From JAWKOK01 sp963848115 (GTDB lineage Bacteria > Chloroflexota > Anaerolineae > Caldilineales > Caldilineaceae): a stretch of 64,000 nucleotides of DNA. The first letter of the stretch is position 1. Each line of letters starts with the position of its first letter. Both the position numbers and the translations under genes were made by a program. The stretch is taken from contig CAWKCP010000016.1 in assembly GCA_963848115.1 (NCBI GenBank), positions 186,001 through 250,000 on the forward strand, given 5' to 3'. Under the pieces are notes generated by a model, which had not been told where the DNA came from, searched no databases, and saw nothing but the letters and a program-made list of their open reading frames with translations. This document shows, piece after piece, positions 18,846 to 27,492 of the stretch.

Positions 18846-20942
18846 TCAGAAATCAATGGCCACAATTTCGTGGTCGAGAATCGAGTCTACCGTGAGCGTC
18901 AGCCGGCCCTCGGCCAGCTCGTATGGCGGCGATTCTTTGCTATGCAGCAAGTGTATGGCCCGAGGAGATTGCCCCTCCGGCAGATGAACGCCAACCTGGA
19001 ACGGACCGGCGGGTATCAGCTCGCGGAACGGGCCGCGCATCATCATGGGGTTAGTCAAGTTGACCAGGTGGACTGTCATCGAGTCCGCCTGCTGCCAGAC
19101 GGTCACGTCCAGCACGCCTGCGCCTTCGACCGTGACCGGCGGCTCCTCGTTGGTCGCCCAGGTCACGGCGTTGGCCAAGAGAATGCCGTGATCCACGTTG
19201 AGGACCTCCCAATAGGTGCGGTCGATGTCCCAGGGGAAGTAGACCACGCGGCTGTCTCCGACTTCACCCAGATAGATTTCGGGAATGTCGGTCCGCGGTT
19301 GACGAGGGTAGACTTCTTCCATGGGCAGGTCGGGATAGGCGGGGACGAGCGTGATCGGCGAATCAGGAAATGACGTGCTCGGTCGGACGTCGAGCCGATG
19401 GACGCCGTGGATGAGGCGCTGTGCGTTCTCAAGTCCGGCCAAAATCGGGTGCGGTTCGGACGCATGCTCCAGGTTCAGATAGGCGTTCTTCATCGGCCCT
19501 TCGATGCGCCCGTCCGTCTCGACGCCAAAGAGATCGGCCAGCCCGAAGTTCAATCGGTGTTGGCCCCACTCGTCGTAGAGCGACGTTTCATAGGTGGCGA
19601 CCAGGCTGCCGCCCCGTGCCACGAATTGGCGCAGTTGCTCACACTGTTCCTCCGAGAGGGCGGCAATGTTGGGCAGGATCAGCGTCTTGTACCGATCGAT
19701 ATGCTCGGCGTCCAGCAGTTCGTCATGGACCATTTCGAAGGGGATGCGCGCTTCGATCAGCGCTTGGTAGAAGCCCAGGGCGTGATCTTCAACTTTCTCG
19801 TGGGCCTGCGCGCCGCCATAGAAGGCAGCCGTCTGTTGGGAATAGACCAAACCAACTCTTGCCAATGACGCTGTATTGCGCAGGTAGGGTTCATCCTCAT
19901 GGTGCCTGCGGTAGATATCCTCGACCACGGGCATCCAGCGGTCATCGTGGACGACGCCGGCGAACTTGGTGAACCAGGGCCGCATGCCGTTGGCGATGCT
20001 GTCGGCCACCCAGACGCGCAACTCGGCCTCACTCTGCACCGAATCCTTCCATCGATACTTCTCTTCCGGCCCTACGCTGAAGATCTCGCCGACTGGCTTG
20101 TCGCCCAGCGCGGCTCGATACTCCTTGCCATTCTTGCCCACGGCCCACGGGGCCATGATGCCATGGCGCGATTGACGGTCGGCAAATAGGATCTTGGCTC
20201 GTTCGCCAACCACGCGCATGTTCAACGCGCTCAGCGCGCCGCCGCCGGAGTTGGGGATATAGTGCGAATGCGGGTTGATCGCCCGCAGCTCAGAATCCCA
20301 CAACTGCCATAGATCGAAGAGCCGTTCTTGTCGCCAGAGCAGGAACGCTCTGTAGGCGGGATCTAGGGGATCAATGGCACGGGGCAGTTCGAAACCGTAG
20401 GCGTCATCAAAATTCCGGCGACAGTGCTCGCAGAAACACATGCCGCTGCCGGCCCAGCGGTTGCCGAATAGGGCCTCCACCCGGTAGCGTTGCATGATCT
20501 CGTTGTTGACCTGGGTCATGAACTCGAAGTTATACGGCCCCAATGCACAGGTCACCCAGGCGTCGGGCGAGGACCAATGGCGTCGCGGCTGACCATCCTC
20601 GGTCACTGCAATCCAGTCGGGGTGTGCGTCGTAGACCGGCTGGTGGACGGCATGGGGATCGGTGCGCACGATCACGGCCATCCCCAACGTCCGTGCGCGG
20701 CTCACTGCGTCGCCGAAAAAGTCGACCTCGCCCAATCGATCGCTGCGATGGTGCAGTGGAATCTGCGTGGGATAGTAGGCGATGTAGCCACCCGTACTGA
20801 GCACAACCCCGTCAGCATGGATACGCTTGAAGTAGTCGAACCAGAAGTCCAGATCGGCATCGGCCGGATCGTTCTCTGTAAAGGTCAACTGTGCCCAACG
20901 CATGGGCCGGTCGAACCAATCTTTGGGGCTGTCGGTTAGCAT
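18846..20942 (-). CDS. Putative glycoside hydrolase, GHL6/beta-galactosidase-trimerisation-like
   Basis: About 698 residues. The N-terminal half looks like the hypothetical glycosyl hydrolase 6-type TIM barrel related to alpha-L-fucosidases and GH42: RWAQLTFTENDPADADLDFWFDYFKRIHADGVVLSTGGYIAYYPTQ, then GNRWAGSGMCFCEHCRRNF with a conserved Cys pair. A class-I glutamine-amidotransferase-like trimerisation domain follows (YKTLILPNIAALSEEQCEQLRQFVARGGSLVATYETSLYD). The ATG at 20942 fits the family start; upstream is AGGAAAG, somewhat far. No signal peptide is seen, so it acts inside the cell. It lies between the binding protein and the permeases, implying that it acts on the imported oligosaccharide. 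Catalytic residues are not obvious to me. Confidence 0.75.
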   Translation of the reverse strand: MLTDSPKDWFDRPMRWAQLTFTENDPADADLDFWFDYFKRIHADGVVLSTGGYIAYYPTQIPLHHRSDRLGEVDFFGDAVSRARTLGMAVIVRTDPHAVHQPVYDAHPDWIAVTEDGQPRRHWSSPDAWVTCALGPYNFEFMTQVNNEIMQRYRVEALFGNRWAGSGMCFCEHCRRNFDDAYGFELPRAIDPLDPAYRAFLLWRQERLFDLWQLWDSELRAINPHSHYIPNSGGGALSALNMRVVGERAKILFADRQSRHGIMAPWAVGKNGKEYRAALGDKPVGEIFSVGPEEKYRWKDSVQSEAELRVWVADSIANGMRPWFTKFAGVVHDDRWMPVVEDIYRRHHEDEPYLRNTASLARVGLVYSQQTAAFYGGAQAHEKVEDHALGFYQALIEARIPFEMVHDELLDAEHIDRYKTLILPNIAALSEEQCEQLRQFVARGGSLVATYETSLYDEWGQHRLNFGLADLFGVETDGRIEGPMKNAYLNLEHASEPHPILAGLENAQRLIHGVHRLDVRPSTSFPDSPITLVPAYPDLPMEEVYPRQPRTDIPEIYLGEVGDSRVVYFPWDIDRTYWEVLNVDHGILLANAVTWATNEEPPVTVEGAGVLDVTVWQQADSMTVHLVNLTNPMMMRGPFRELIPAGPFQVGVHLPEGQSPRAIHLLHSKESPPYELAEGRLTLTVDSILDHEIVAIDF

Positions 20943-20995
20943 GACGGATGATCTTTCCTGGCGAGTGTTTGTTTTTGGAGCGCTAGATAGACCGC

Positions 20996-21061
20996 GGATT
21001 AGGCGGATCGGGCGGACCAACGCGGATTTATTTCATTAATGCGCGTTGATCCGCCTAATCC
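20996..21061. repeat. Fold-back repeat with 14-base arms (GCGGATC type)
   Basis: Arms 20996-21009 and 21048-21061 are exact complements (GGATTAGGCGGATC), with inner AACGCG/GCGCGTT words that can also pair. It lies in the gap between the binding-protein gene and the GHL6-like gene, inside the operon. It belongs to the same word family as the repeat at 16.5 kb. Confidence 0.7.
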
Positions 21062-21123
21062 CACAACCATTCAAATAGGCTGGGATGACCGTTCAGTAGG
21101 CACGCCAACATGTCGATCTGAAC

Positions 21124-21180
21124 CTCCGGGAGGGGGCAGTACCACTTCGAATGACCATAGTTTCATGCCCCCTCCCGGAG
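21124..21180 (-). promoter_or_regulatory. Strong stem-loop downstream of the binding-protein gene
   Basis: Arms 21124-21138 and 21166-21180 are perfect 15-base complements (CTCCGGGAGGGGGCA) around a 27-base loop. It lies about 65 bases after the stop of the minus-strand binding-protein gene. No T run follows, so it is a poor intrinsic terminator. In such operons a stem here commonly protects the binding-protein mRNA and lowers expression of the membrane genes behind it; that role is inferred. Confidence 0.55.
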
Positions 21181-21246
21181 TCTTGGCGACCAGTTCCTTA
21201 TTTGCGTGGCCTTGCGCCCAATCCGTAAAATCCGCGTCCTATAGTT

Positions 21247-23235
21247 CTATTCCTCAACCCAGAATTGTTCCGGGTTGTACGGTCCCGGCGAGGGATAGAT
21301 CCAGGAGTTGGGCAGCGTGTCGGGGGTGTTGCGCATGCGGTTGGTGACCACGCCGAAGGCGTTCGGCTCCAGCACCGTGCCGATTGAGTAGAACTGGTCG
21401 GCGGCAATGTCCAGGATCTCGGTCATCAGCGCCAACTGTTCGTCATCGTCGGAGGTTGCTTTGATCTGATCGTAGAGTTCGAACGCTCGTTTGATCTCTG
21501 CCGGCGGTTCCTCGGCGAGGTCGGGATTGACGTCGTTGTACCAGAAGGCCCACGCCTTGCCATAGATGGAACTGCCGTTGTTCATGGGCAGGTAGTAGCG
21601 TGGATCGAGGATGACCGAATCGCCGCTGCCGCCGCCGAAGCGATGGGCCGAGGCGTCGAAGTCCAGGTTGGTGCTACGAATGCGCTCTTCCCAGAGCGAG
21701 CGTTCCATGGTCTTGAGGATCATCTCAACGCCCACTTCATCCCACATCGGCTCGATCAACGTCAGCGCATCCACGTAGGTGGTGCGTGCCTGGTCGATCT
21801 CCATGATAATGGTGATGCGTTCGCCGTCAGGCCCCAGGCGATAACCATCGGAGTCGCGTTCGGTCCAGCCGGTCTTGTCCAGATACTCATTGGCCAGATC
21901 GACATCATACTCGGTGTACTGCTTGGCCAATTGCTCGTGATGGAAGCGTGACTCGGGACGGGGCGAAGCCTGCCATGCCTCGCCCTGACCCACATGCACC
22001 ACGTCGATGATCTGCTGGCGATCGATGGCGTGGGAGAGGCCGATGCGGAAGTCCTTGTTCGAGTAGATCTCGCGCTTGACCGGGTCAGGGTGGGTCATGT
22101 TGAGCTGGATGATCATCTCGTTGACCGTAGTCGGCGTCAGCTCATAGAAGTCGAACTGACCTTGATCCTTGTTGTCGAAGAGTACAGCCTTGTTGGTCGG
22201 CGCCGAAATGAAACGTTCCTGGAAGTCGAGTTCGCCGTTGAGCGCCTTGAGCACCAGCACCTCGGTGTCATTGGTCAGCTCAACAATGTAGCGATCTAGA
22301 TAGGGCAATTGGTTGCCTTCCTCGTCAACCTTCCAATAATAGGGGTTGCGCACGGAGACGACACGGTTGTTGGTGGCGTCACCCAACGAGGTCTGCATGA
22401 CCCACGGGCGAAGCACAGGCAGCTCTGCATTCTGGTGGTGTTCGGCTTTTGCCAGGAAGAGTTCAGTCCAGGTGGCGTAGCCTTCTGCCTCTGCAAGTGC
22501 GGCAACGTCTTCATTGAAGTCGGCGTGGAACTGCTGCATATAATCGTCGGGATACTGGGTCGATCGTTCGATGTTGGTCTGCGTAATCAGCTTCAGGAAG
22601 AGACCATGCGAAGAGGGAAACTTGAATTTGACGGTATAATCATCGATTTTCTCGACGACCACAGGTTCGCCGCCGATGGAGAATGCTTCGGAGATGGCGG
22701 GCGTGAGGTCCTCGTTCATGAGGACGTTCTCGTACCAGAACATAATATCATCGGCGTTGAAGGTCGAGCCGTCTGAGTACTTAATGCCTTCACGTAGCTT
22801 GAATGTGAACTCGGTGGAGTCTTCGTTGGCCTCGACCGACTCGGCCAGGTTCGGCTCAATGCCGTCCCATGTCGGCGTCCAGCGCAGAAGTTGCTGGTAG
22901 CCGCCATTGCGGAGATAGAAGTTGGCATTTCGTTCGGCTGTGCCGCCATGCCAGTCGCCGCCATAGGTGCCGATCCCATCATCCAAGGTCTCGACCACCA
23001 TCGGGTTGGCCGGCAGACGTTCTGACAGCGGGGGCAACTCACCTGCGTCGACCATCTCGCGCAGCATGGGCGCCTCATTCGGCGAACTCAGTCCTTCACC
23101 GGCAGCAACTTCTTCAGATGCTGCCGCTTCAGTCTCCGTGTCGCCTGACGACGCCGCGGGTTGCTCTCCTGCGCCGCCACACGCGGTCAGGAGCAGAAGC
23201 CCCATCAATAGAACCAGTATCTTCGCAAATCGCAT
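21247..23235 (-). CDS. ABC transporter substrate-binding lipoprotein, SBP family 5
   Basis: Extracellular solute-binding protein family 5 (peptide/oligosaccharide class), about 662 residues. A lipoprotein signal peptide is clear: MRFAKILVLLMGLLLLTAC with the lipobox Cys at residue 19, followed by a Gly/Ala/Glu-rich linker. The family core is visible in FTFKLREGIKYSDGSTFNADDIMFWYENV and later DFRIGLSHAIDRQQIIDVV. I chose the ATG at 23235 (AGGAGG 11 bases upstream) over the GTG at 23244, whose spacing would be only two bases. It is the first gene of the operon, followed by a GHL6-like glycosidase and the permeases. Family 5 proteins beside glycosidases often bind oligosaccharides. The divergent LacI gene probably controls it. 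Confidence 0.9.
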   Translation of the reverse strand: MRFAKILVLLMGLLLLTACGGAGEQPAASSGDTETEAAASEEVAAGEGLSSPNEAPMLREMVDAGELPPLSERLPANPMVVETLDDGIGTYGGDWHGGTAERNANFYLRNGGYQQLLRWTPTWDGIEPNLAESVEANEDSTEFTFKLREGIKYSDGSTFNADDIMFWYENVLMNEDLTPAISEAFSIGGEPVVVEKIDDYTVKFKFPSSHGLFLKLITQTNIERSTQYPDDYMQQFHADFNEDVAALAEAEGYATWTELFLAKAEHHQNAELPVLRPWVMQTSLGDATNNRVVSVRNPYYWKVDEEGNQLPYLDRYIVELTNDTEVLVLKALNGELDFQERFISAPTNKAVLFDNKDQGQFDFYELTPTTVNEMIIQLNMTHPDPVKREIYSNKDFRIGLSHAIDRQQIIDVVHVGQGEAWQASPRPESRFHHEQLAKQYTEYDVDLANEYLDKTGWTERDSDGYRLGPDGERITIIMEIDQARTTYVDALTLIEPMWDEVGVEMILKTMERSLWEERIRSTNLDFDASAHRFGGGSGDSVILDPRYYLPMNNGSSIYGKAWAFWYNDVNPDLAEEPPAEIKRAFELYDQIKATSDDDEQLALMTEILDIAADQFYSIGTVLEPNAFGVVTNRMRNTPDTLPNSWIYPSPGPYNPEQFWVEE

Positions 23236-23498
23236 GGTTTTCACTGCCTCCTAAATATTGGGTTGGATACGCGGCAAATGACTGCCGAAACCGCAAGAAC
23301 GAGTGATGAGTGGAACGGTTATTTCGTAAACAAAACACGCACGCTGACCGATCAGAGGGAGACGGCGCAGTTGAACGTAGAAACCAAGGGAGAAACTAAA
23401 CCAAAATTCCTTCGGTAGGAATGGTCACGCAATTTCTGTCGGAATTCACGAATGGGGTTGTTTTATGGAATCGTCTATGTTACGCTGGGAGCACAGTT

Positions 23499-23512
23499 TG
23501 TTACCGGTCACA
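23499..23512. promoter_or_regulatory. LacI-family operator candidate
   Basis: TGTTACCGGTCACA is a 14-base near-perfect palindrome (one mismatched pair) centred on CG, the classic shape of LacI-family operators (TGTNACCGGTNACA). It sits 113 bases before the LacI start and about 264 bases from the divergent binding-protein start, so it could control either or both. I do not see well-formed promoter boxes around it. Confidence 0.6.
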
Positions 23513-23625
23513 TAGGCGGGCACAGTGTAGCACGCTCTCACCAACCCTGTCAAGCGTCATTTTTGAGACAAGTTTGGCGACTGGGTGTAGACTTCGGAGG
23601 TGACTACGAGTTCGAGAGTACGCCT

Positions 23626-24645
23626 ATGAACAAACAGGAGAACCGGCGAGCGACCATTCGTGATGTGGGGCGCGTGGCCGGTGTTTCGCACCAGACGGTT
23701 TCGCGCGTCATCAATGAAAGTGCGGCTGTAAGCCCAGACACGCGGGCGCGTGTACTGAGCGCAATGAAAGATCTGAACTATCGCCCCAGTCGAATCGCTC
23801 AAAGCCTCAGCACGCAACGCACCCATACAATCGGCTTGATTGTACCCAATATAGCCAATCCCTACTATGCCGACGTGGCCCTCGGCTCACAGAATCTGGC
23901 CAGACAGCATGACTACAATGTCTTTCTATGCAATACCGGTTGGGATCCGGCCGAAGAATTGCATGTGCTCAACACCCTGGCCGCTCAGCGGGTGGACGGC
24001 ATCATCCTGCATGGTTCACGCTGCAGCGATGAAGACTTGCGGGCATTTACGCAGAACTATCGACCGCTGATTCTGTGTGGACGGTCCTTCCAAGGTCCCG
24101 GCATCAGCACGTCGGCGACAGATGATGTGCAGGGTGCAACCTTGGCCATCGAATACCTGGTCTCCAAGGGCCATTCCGCCATTGGTTTGCTGGCTGGGGA
24201 ACAGACGGCGCCGTCTATGAGCAATGCGCGCCGCTTTGCGGGTTTCTGCGCGGCGCTGAAATCGTGCGGGATCCCCATCCGAGACGAATGGATTGTCCAT
24301 GGACCCCTCACTGCGCTTGGCGGCTATAACTCAGCCATGAAACTATTGGAACGCTCGCCTGAACTGACCGCCATTTTGGCCCACAACGACCTGGTGGCCA
24401 TTGGCTCCATCAAAGCATGTCAGAAATTGGGTCGCCGAATTCCTGAGGATATTGCCATCATCGGGTTCAGTAACATTGACCTGGCCGCGTTGATCACGCC
24501 GTCCTTGACCACCATCCATGTGGATCGGTACAATGACGGTGAACGCGTGATGGCCCGGTTGTTCGAAATGATCGAAGAGCCGGACAAAGAGTTCCCGCCG
24601 TTGGTCATACCGGCTGACGAACTCATTGTCCGGGATTCGGCCTAA
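23626..24645 (+). CDS. LacI-family transcriptional regulator
   Basis: A complete LacI/GalR-type regulator of about 339 residues. The N-terminal DNA-binding domain is textbook: ATIRDVGRVAGVSHQTVSRVINESAAVSPDTRARVLSAMKDLNYRPSRIAQSLSTQRTHTIGL, containing the helix-turn-helix and the YRP..A hinge helix. The periplasmic-binding-like domain follows (LIVPNIANPYYADVALGSQ; LAHNDLVAIGSIKACQKLGRRIPEDIAIIGFSNID). I chose the ATG at 23626 because the HTH starts right after it; the longer frame from 23452 has no protein-like N-terminus. It is divergent from the SBP/glycosidase operon and an operator-like palindrome lies upstream, so it most likely represses that operon and perhaps itself until the sugar is present. 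Confidence 0.92.
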   Translation: MNKQENRRATIRDVGRVAGVSHQTVSRVINESAAVSPDTRARVLSAMKDLNYRPSRIAQSLSTQRTHTIGLIVPNIANPYYADVALGSQNLARQHDYNVFLCNTGWDPAEELHVLNTLAAQRVDGIILHGSRCSDEDLRAFTQNYRPLILCGRSFQGPGISTSATDDVQGATLAIEYLVSKGHSAIGLLAGEQTAPSMSNARRFAGFCAALKSCGIPIRDEWIVHGPLTALGGYNSAMKLLERSPELTAILAHNDLVAIGSIKACQKLGRRIPEDIAIIGFSNIDLAALITPSLTTIHVDRYNDGERVMARLFEMIEEPDKEFPPLVIPADELIVRDSA

Positions 24646-24696
24646 TCGAATTGGGTGTGTTGGCGGTGCGATTCTAGCCAGATCGAAGGCAAAGCG

Positions 24697-25554
24697 TCAA
24701 CGGTCACGCGCCACCATCTTGACACCAGCCGCCTCCGCCAGATCGCGCAGACATTGAATCGCCTGGACGAATTCCTCTTCAGAATGCCAGTGTTCCGTGA
24801 AGACAGGCATGTCGGGCGGCAGCTGATCGAGGCTTCGCAGAAAGAGCTTGTAGTCCAGCACGCCCTCGCCCGGCATCACCTCATCCAGGCGCATGAACAT
24901 GTAGTTCGGATCCCAGAGCAGGTCCTTGGCATGCACGCTGACGGCCCGTTCGGCCAAAAGGTCAAAGGTTAATCTGATCACCTCGGTGCTCTGGAAGTAG
25001 GTCTGGACTGAGTGCATATTCATCATATCGAGATGCAACTTCAGGCGTGGATGGTCTACGGCGTTCAGAAAGTCGGCAACGGCCTCAGGTTCATGGAAGA
25101 AGCCGTTGCACCATGGCTCCAGCGCATAGGTCGTGTGGGTCAGAGCCAGCCCATCCAGGATACGGAGACAGTTTTCCGCGGCACGCTCGCGTGCTCGCTC
25201 GCTCCAGTTGTCAGCATGCGGCGACACAAATTGGTCCCCGAACGAACCCACCAAGGAAACGACACAGCCCACACCCATCACATCGGCCTTGCGCAGCAGC
25301 GACCGGACTTCCTCAATGCGCAGGCTACGCACTTCCTCGTCGTCGAACAGGAGATTCTGCCAGTAGCCAACCTCGCCGATGACCAGTCCATAGCCGCGTA
25401 CCATCTCGCCATAGGCCGCGCACTCGTCCAACGTCCACTCGGTCATCACTGACGGTGCAGCGATCGCACCCAAGCTCAGTTCATCGATCAACGGTAGAGC
25501 AGCGGTCAGTTCCTGTTGATTTCGTACAGGAACCCAGTTTAGTCCGAGGCGCAT
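24697..25554 (-). CDS. Sugar phosphate isomerase/epimerase (xylose isomerase-like)
   Basis: About 285 residues of the xylose-isomerase-like TIM-barrel family. The start MRLGLNWVPVRNQQELTAALPLIDELSLGAIAAPSVM at 25554 has AAGGAA upstream; the longer frame adds only basic residues. Metal-site segments include TTYALEPWCNGFFHEPEAVADFLNAV (Glu), LKLHLDMMNMHS (Asp and His), VSVHAKDLLWDP (His) and VFTEHWHS (Glu). It converges with the LacI gene (52 bases apart) and may be transcribed with neither neighbour. A racemase gene lies upstream on the same strand 180 bases away. The substrate cannot be read from the sequence, but the gene probably belongs to the same sugar pathway. Confidence 0.88.
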   Translation of the reverse strand: MRLGLNWVPVRNQQELTAALPLIDELSLGAIAAPSVMTEWTLDECAAYGEMVRGYGLVIGEVGYWQNLLFDDEEVRSLRIEEVRSLLRKADVMGVGCVVSLVGSFGDQFVSPHADNWSERARERAAENCLRILDGLALTHTTYALEPWCNGFFHEPEAVADFLNAVDHPRLKLHLDMMNMHSVQTYFQSTEVIRLTFDLLAERAVSVHAKDLLWDPNYMFMRLDEVMPGEGVLDYKLFLRSLDQLPPDMPVFTEHWHSEEEFVQAIQCLRDLAEAAGVKMVARDR

Positions 25555-25733
25555 GGTTCGATTCCTTCTTCTGGATGACTTCACTTCACGGCTAACAGGA
25601 AAAACTCAGCCGCAGATGAACGCAGACTTCGTCGTGGGCTCAGTCGAACGCCAAACCCAAATAGGTCGTGTGCAGTGATGTCCACCGTCTGCAACCTACT
25701 CTGGGCGAAAACTGACTTCGACGGCCTCATCCC

Positions 25734-26399
25734 TCATAGGCTGTCAATTACGGCTTTGGCTGCGTTGATTCCAAGCTGCGGGCTCGAGAGAATCGGGACC
25801 ATTTCCTCGTCTTCGGTCAATGTGTCAACGACTCGCGCCATCGATGCCTGGGCCAGTACAATCAGATCTACTTGGTCCATTAATTCGATCAAGCCTTCAC
25901 GTACGATACGATCGTGTGTGATCGAATCGCCGGCCGAAACCGCTTCAAAGGCGCCTGAACAAAGATGGGTCGTGACTGCGATATCACGTCCCTGGGCCTC
26001 TGCCTTCGCTTGGATCAACGCCCGTGTGGGCTCTAGCGTCGTGGAGAGTGTTGCGATTACGCCGATCTTGGATGCCTGTCTGACAGCCTCGTCGGCCATT
26101 GCTTCATCGATACGGAGGACAGGGATATCCGCAAAGGGACGAGCGGCTTCAACCGCGGGACCAACGGACGAACAGGTCACCAAGATCACGTCTGCCCCTG
26201 CATCCTGCGCTGCTTCGATATAGCCGGCTAACCTCCGCGAGGTGCGCGGCGTCAGTTTGTTGGCTGCAATTGTGTCCTGGATAAGACTATCATCCACAAT
26301 GTTGAAGACATTCACATCGGGCATGACTGTCCGGCAGATCTCGGCAAAGGCGGGGACGAGAAAGCTGCCGGTGTGGATTAACGCCATTCGCTTGCTCAT
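25734..26399 (-). CDS. Aspartate/glutamate racemase family protein
   Basis: About 221 residues of the Asp/Glu/hydantoin racemase superfamily, cofactor-independent enzymes with two catalytic cysteines. Both are visible: the first in ADVILVTCSSVGPAVEAAR and the second in VTTHLCSGAFEAVSAGD. The opening RMALIHTGSFLVPAFAEICR and the QVDLIVLAQASMARVV segment also match. The ATG at 26399 is chosen because GGAG lies upstream and the family starts here; the frame from 26492 adds an unrelated tail. The nearest gene on the same strand is the epimerase downstream. A DUF1269 gene lies upstream beyond a fold-back repeat. It probably racemises or cleaves a small acid; the exact substrate is unknown. Confidence 0.87.
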   Translation of the reverse strand: MSKRMALIHTGSFLVPAFAEICRTVMPDVNVFNIVDDSLIQDTIAANKLTPRTSRRLAGYIEAAQDAGADVILVTCSSVGPAVEAARPFADIPVLRIDEAMADEAVRQASKIGVIATLSTTLEPTRALIQAKAEAQGRDIAVTTHLCSGAFEAVSAGDSITHDRIVREGLIELMDQVDLIVLAQASMARVVDTLTEDEEMVPILSSPQLGINAAKAVIDSL

Positions 26400-26472
26400 G
26401 GGTGGTTTGCTCCATGTTGCTGCAAAGAGGACTCGTACGATATCGGGGACAGTTTTTCGTCGTCGTTGCTGA

Positions 26473-26565
26473 TTTTTGTCACAGATTTCCACAGACGAAA
26501 GAAGCTAGGCCACAGAGAATATCTGTGGAAATCAGCTTTGTATCAGTGTCCATCTGTGACAAAAA
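26473..26565. repeat. Fold-back repeat of the CACAGAT type with 14-base arms
   Basis: Arms 26473-26486 and 26552-26565 are exact complements (TTTTTGTCACAGAT). Interior TCCACAG/CTGTGGA words pair as well, so most of the 93 bases can fold into one hairpin. It lies between DUF1269 and the racemase gene. The word composition matches copies near 7.3, 30.2 and 37.5 kb. Confidence 0.8.
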
Positions 26566-26593
26566 CCGTCGATAATCAACCTGCAATCATCGC

Positions 26594-27118
26594 CTAAGCC
26601 TGGGCGGCATCATCGGCGCTATCATCTTCGTTCTCATCGCCAAAGGCTGCGCGCAGCGCATCTTCCTGCTCGTGGCTGAGGTTGGTGGTGATGATCTCGA
26701 AATCGTATTGCTTCATCTGATCTACCACCTTGTCCAGGGTTGCGTCACTGGTCATCAGAAAGAGGGCCGACGTGCCCTTGGTGACGTTGGTCTGCACGCT
26801 CTTGATGAAGTCGTCATCGATACCCACATCGGTCATCGAACCCATCAACGCGCCCATGCCTGCGCCGATGGCTGCACCCAGGAAGGGAACGAGAAAGATG
26901 AGGCCGAAGAGCATGCCCCAGAAGGCCCCACCCAGTGCGCCGACACCGGCCATGTTTTGAAGCTGCTCGGTCTTGGGTTTCTTCTTGTTCTCGGGCCAGG
27001 TCACGATGGCCGCATCCTGCAACGTGATCAACTGCTGCTTGGCCAAGCTCTGAATTGTGGTCAACGCTTGCTTGGCGCCGTCTGGCGTGTGGAACTTCAA
27101 TACTGAAATCGTAGCCAT
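26594..27118 (-). CDS. DUF1269 domain-containing membrane protein
   Basis: A complete 174-residue DUF1269 protein. The N-terminal part (ISVLKFHTPDGAKQALTTIQSLAKQQLITLQDAAIVTWPENKKKPKT) is the usual alpha-beta domain. A Gly- and Ala-rich hydrophobic stretch follows (residues about 57-92, GVGALGGAFWGMLFGLIFLVPFLGAAIGAGMG) that inserts in the membrane as a hairpin. It ends with the second domain (SALFLMTSDATLDKVVDQM) and an acidic tail. The start has GGAGTAAG just upstream. Proteins of this family are widespread and their function is not established. It stands alone, divergent from a DNA-alkylation-repair-like gene. Confidence 0.92.
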   Translation of the reverse strand: MATISVLKFHTPDGAKQALTTIQSLAKQQLITLQDAAIVTWPENKKKPKTEQLQNMAGVGALGGAFWGMLFGLIFLVPFLGAAIGAGMGALMGSMTDVGIDDDFIKSVQTNVTKGTSALFLMTSDATLDKVVDQMKQYDFEIITTNLSHEQEDALRAAFGDENEDDSADDAAQA

Positions 27119-27492
27119 TCTGTCTTACTCCTTTGCTGTTCGAGCTAAATGCCCATTGTTGAATATGAGGCAAGGATATTCCTGCATCCGAAACGAAAAT
27201 CGATCTGCTACTCCCGACTCTACCTGACGATCAAGTGGTTGGCAACTTGGCGGTCGGGGACTAGATTTGAAACAGCCGGACTCGTTCGGATACTGTAGAG
27301 TGTATGGCAAAGCATGGGTCCGCACTGTCAGCCGCAATCCACAAAAGCATCGTCTTTGCCTGTGAGTCTGCGTCGCACACTGCCCCATCAAGATATCGAG
27401 ATGAAAAATGAAGCATTGTATCCCGGCCAAATCACATGGTAAACTGACGGAATCTTTCTACGAATAGAAACTCCTGGATGGGTGGAAATGGC
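27119..27492. other. Divergent intergenic region
   Basis: It holds the upstream regions of DUF1269 (leftward) and the DNA-alkylation-repair-like gene (rightward). Short open frames on both strands have no recognisable family. I see no inverted repeat of note and no promoter boxes strong enough to call. Confidence 0.3.

Noticed and set aside
27125..27430. 101-codon minus-strand frame upstream of DUF1269
   Set aside because: Composition is not protein-like and it lies in the divergent promoter region.
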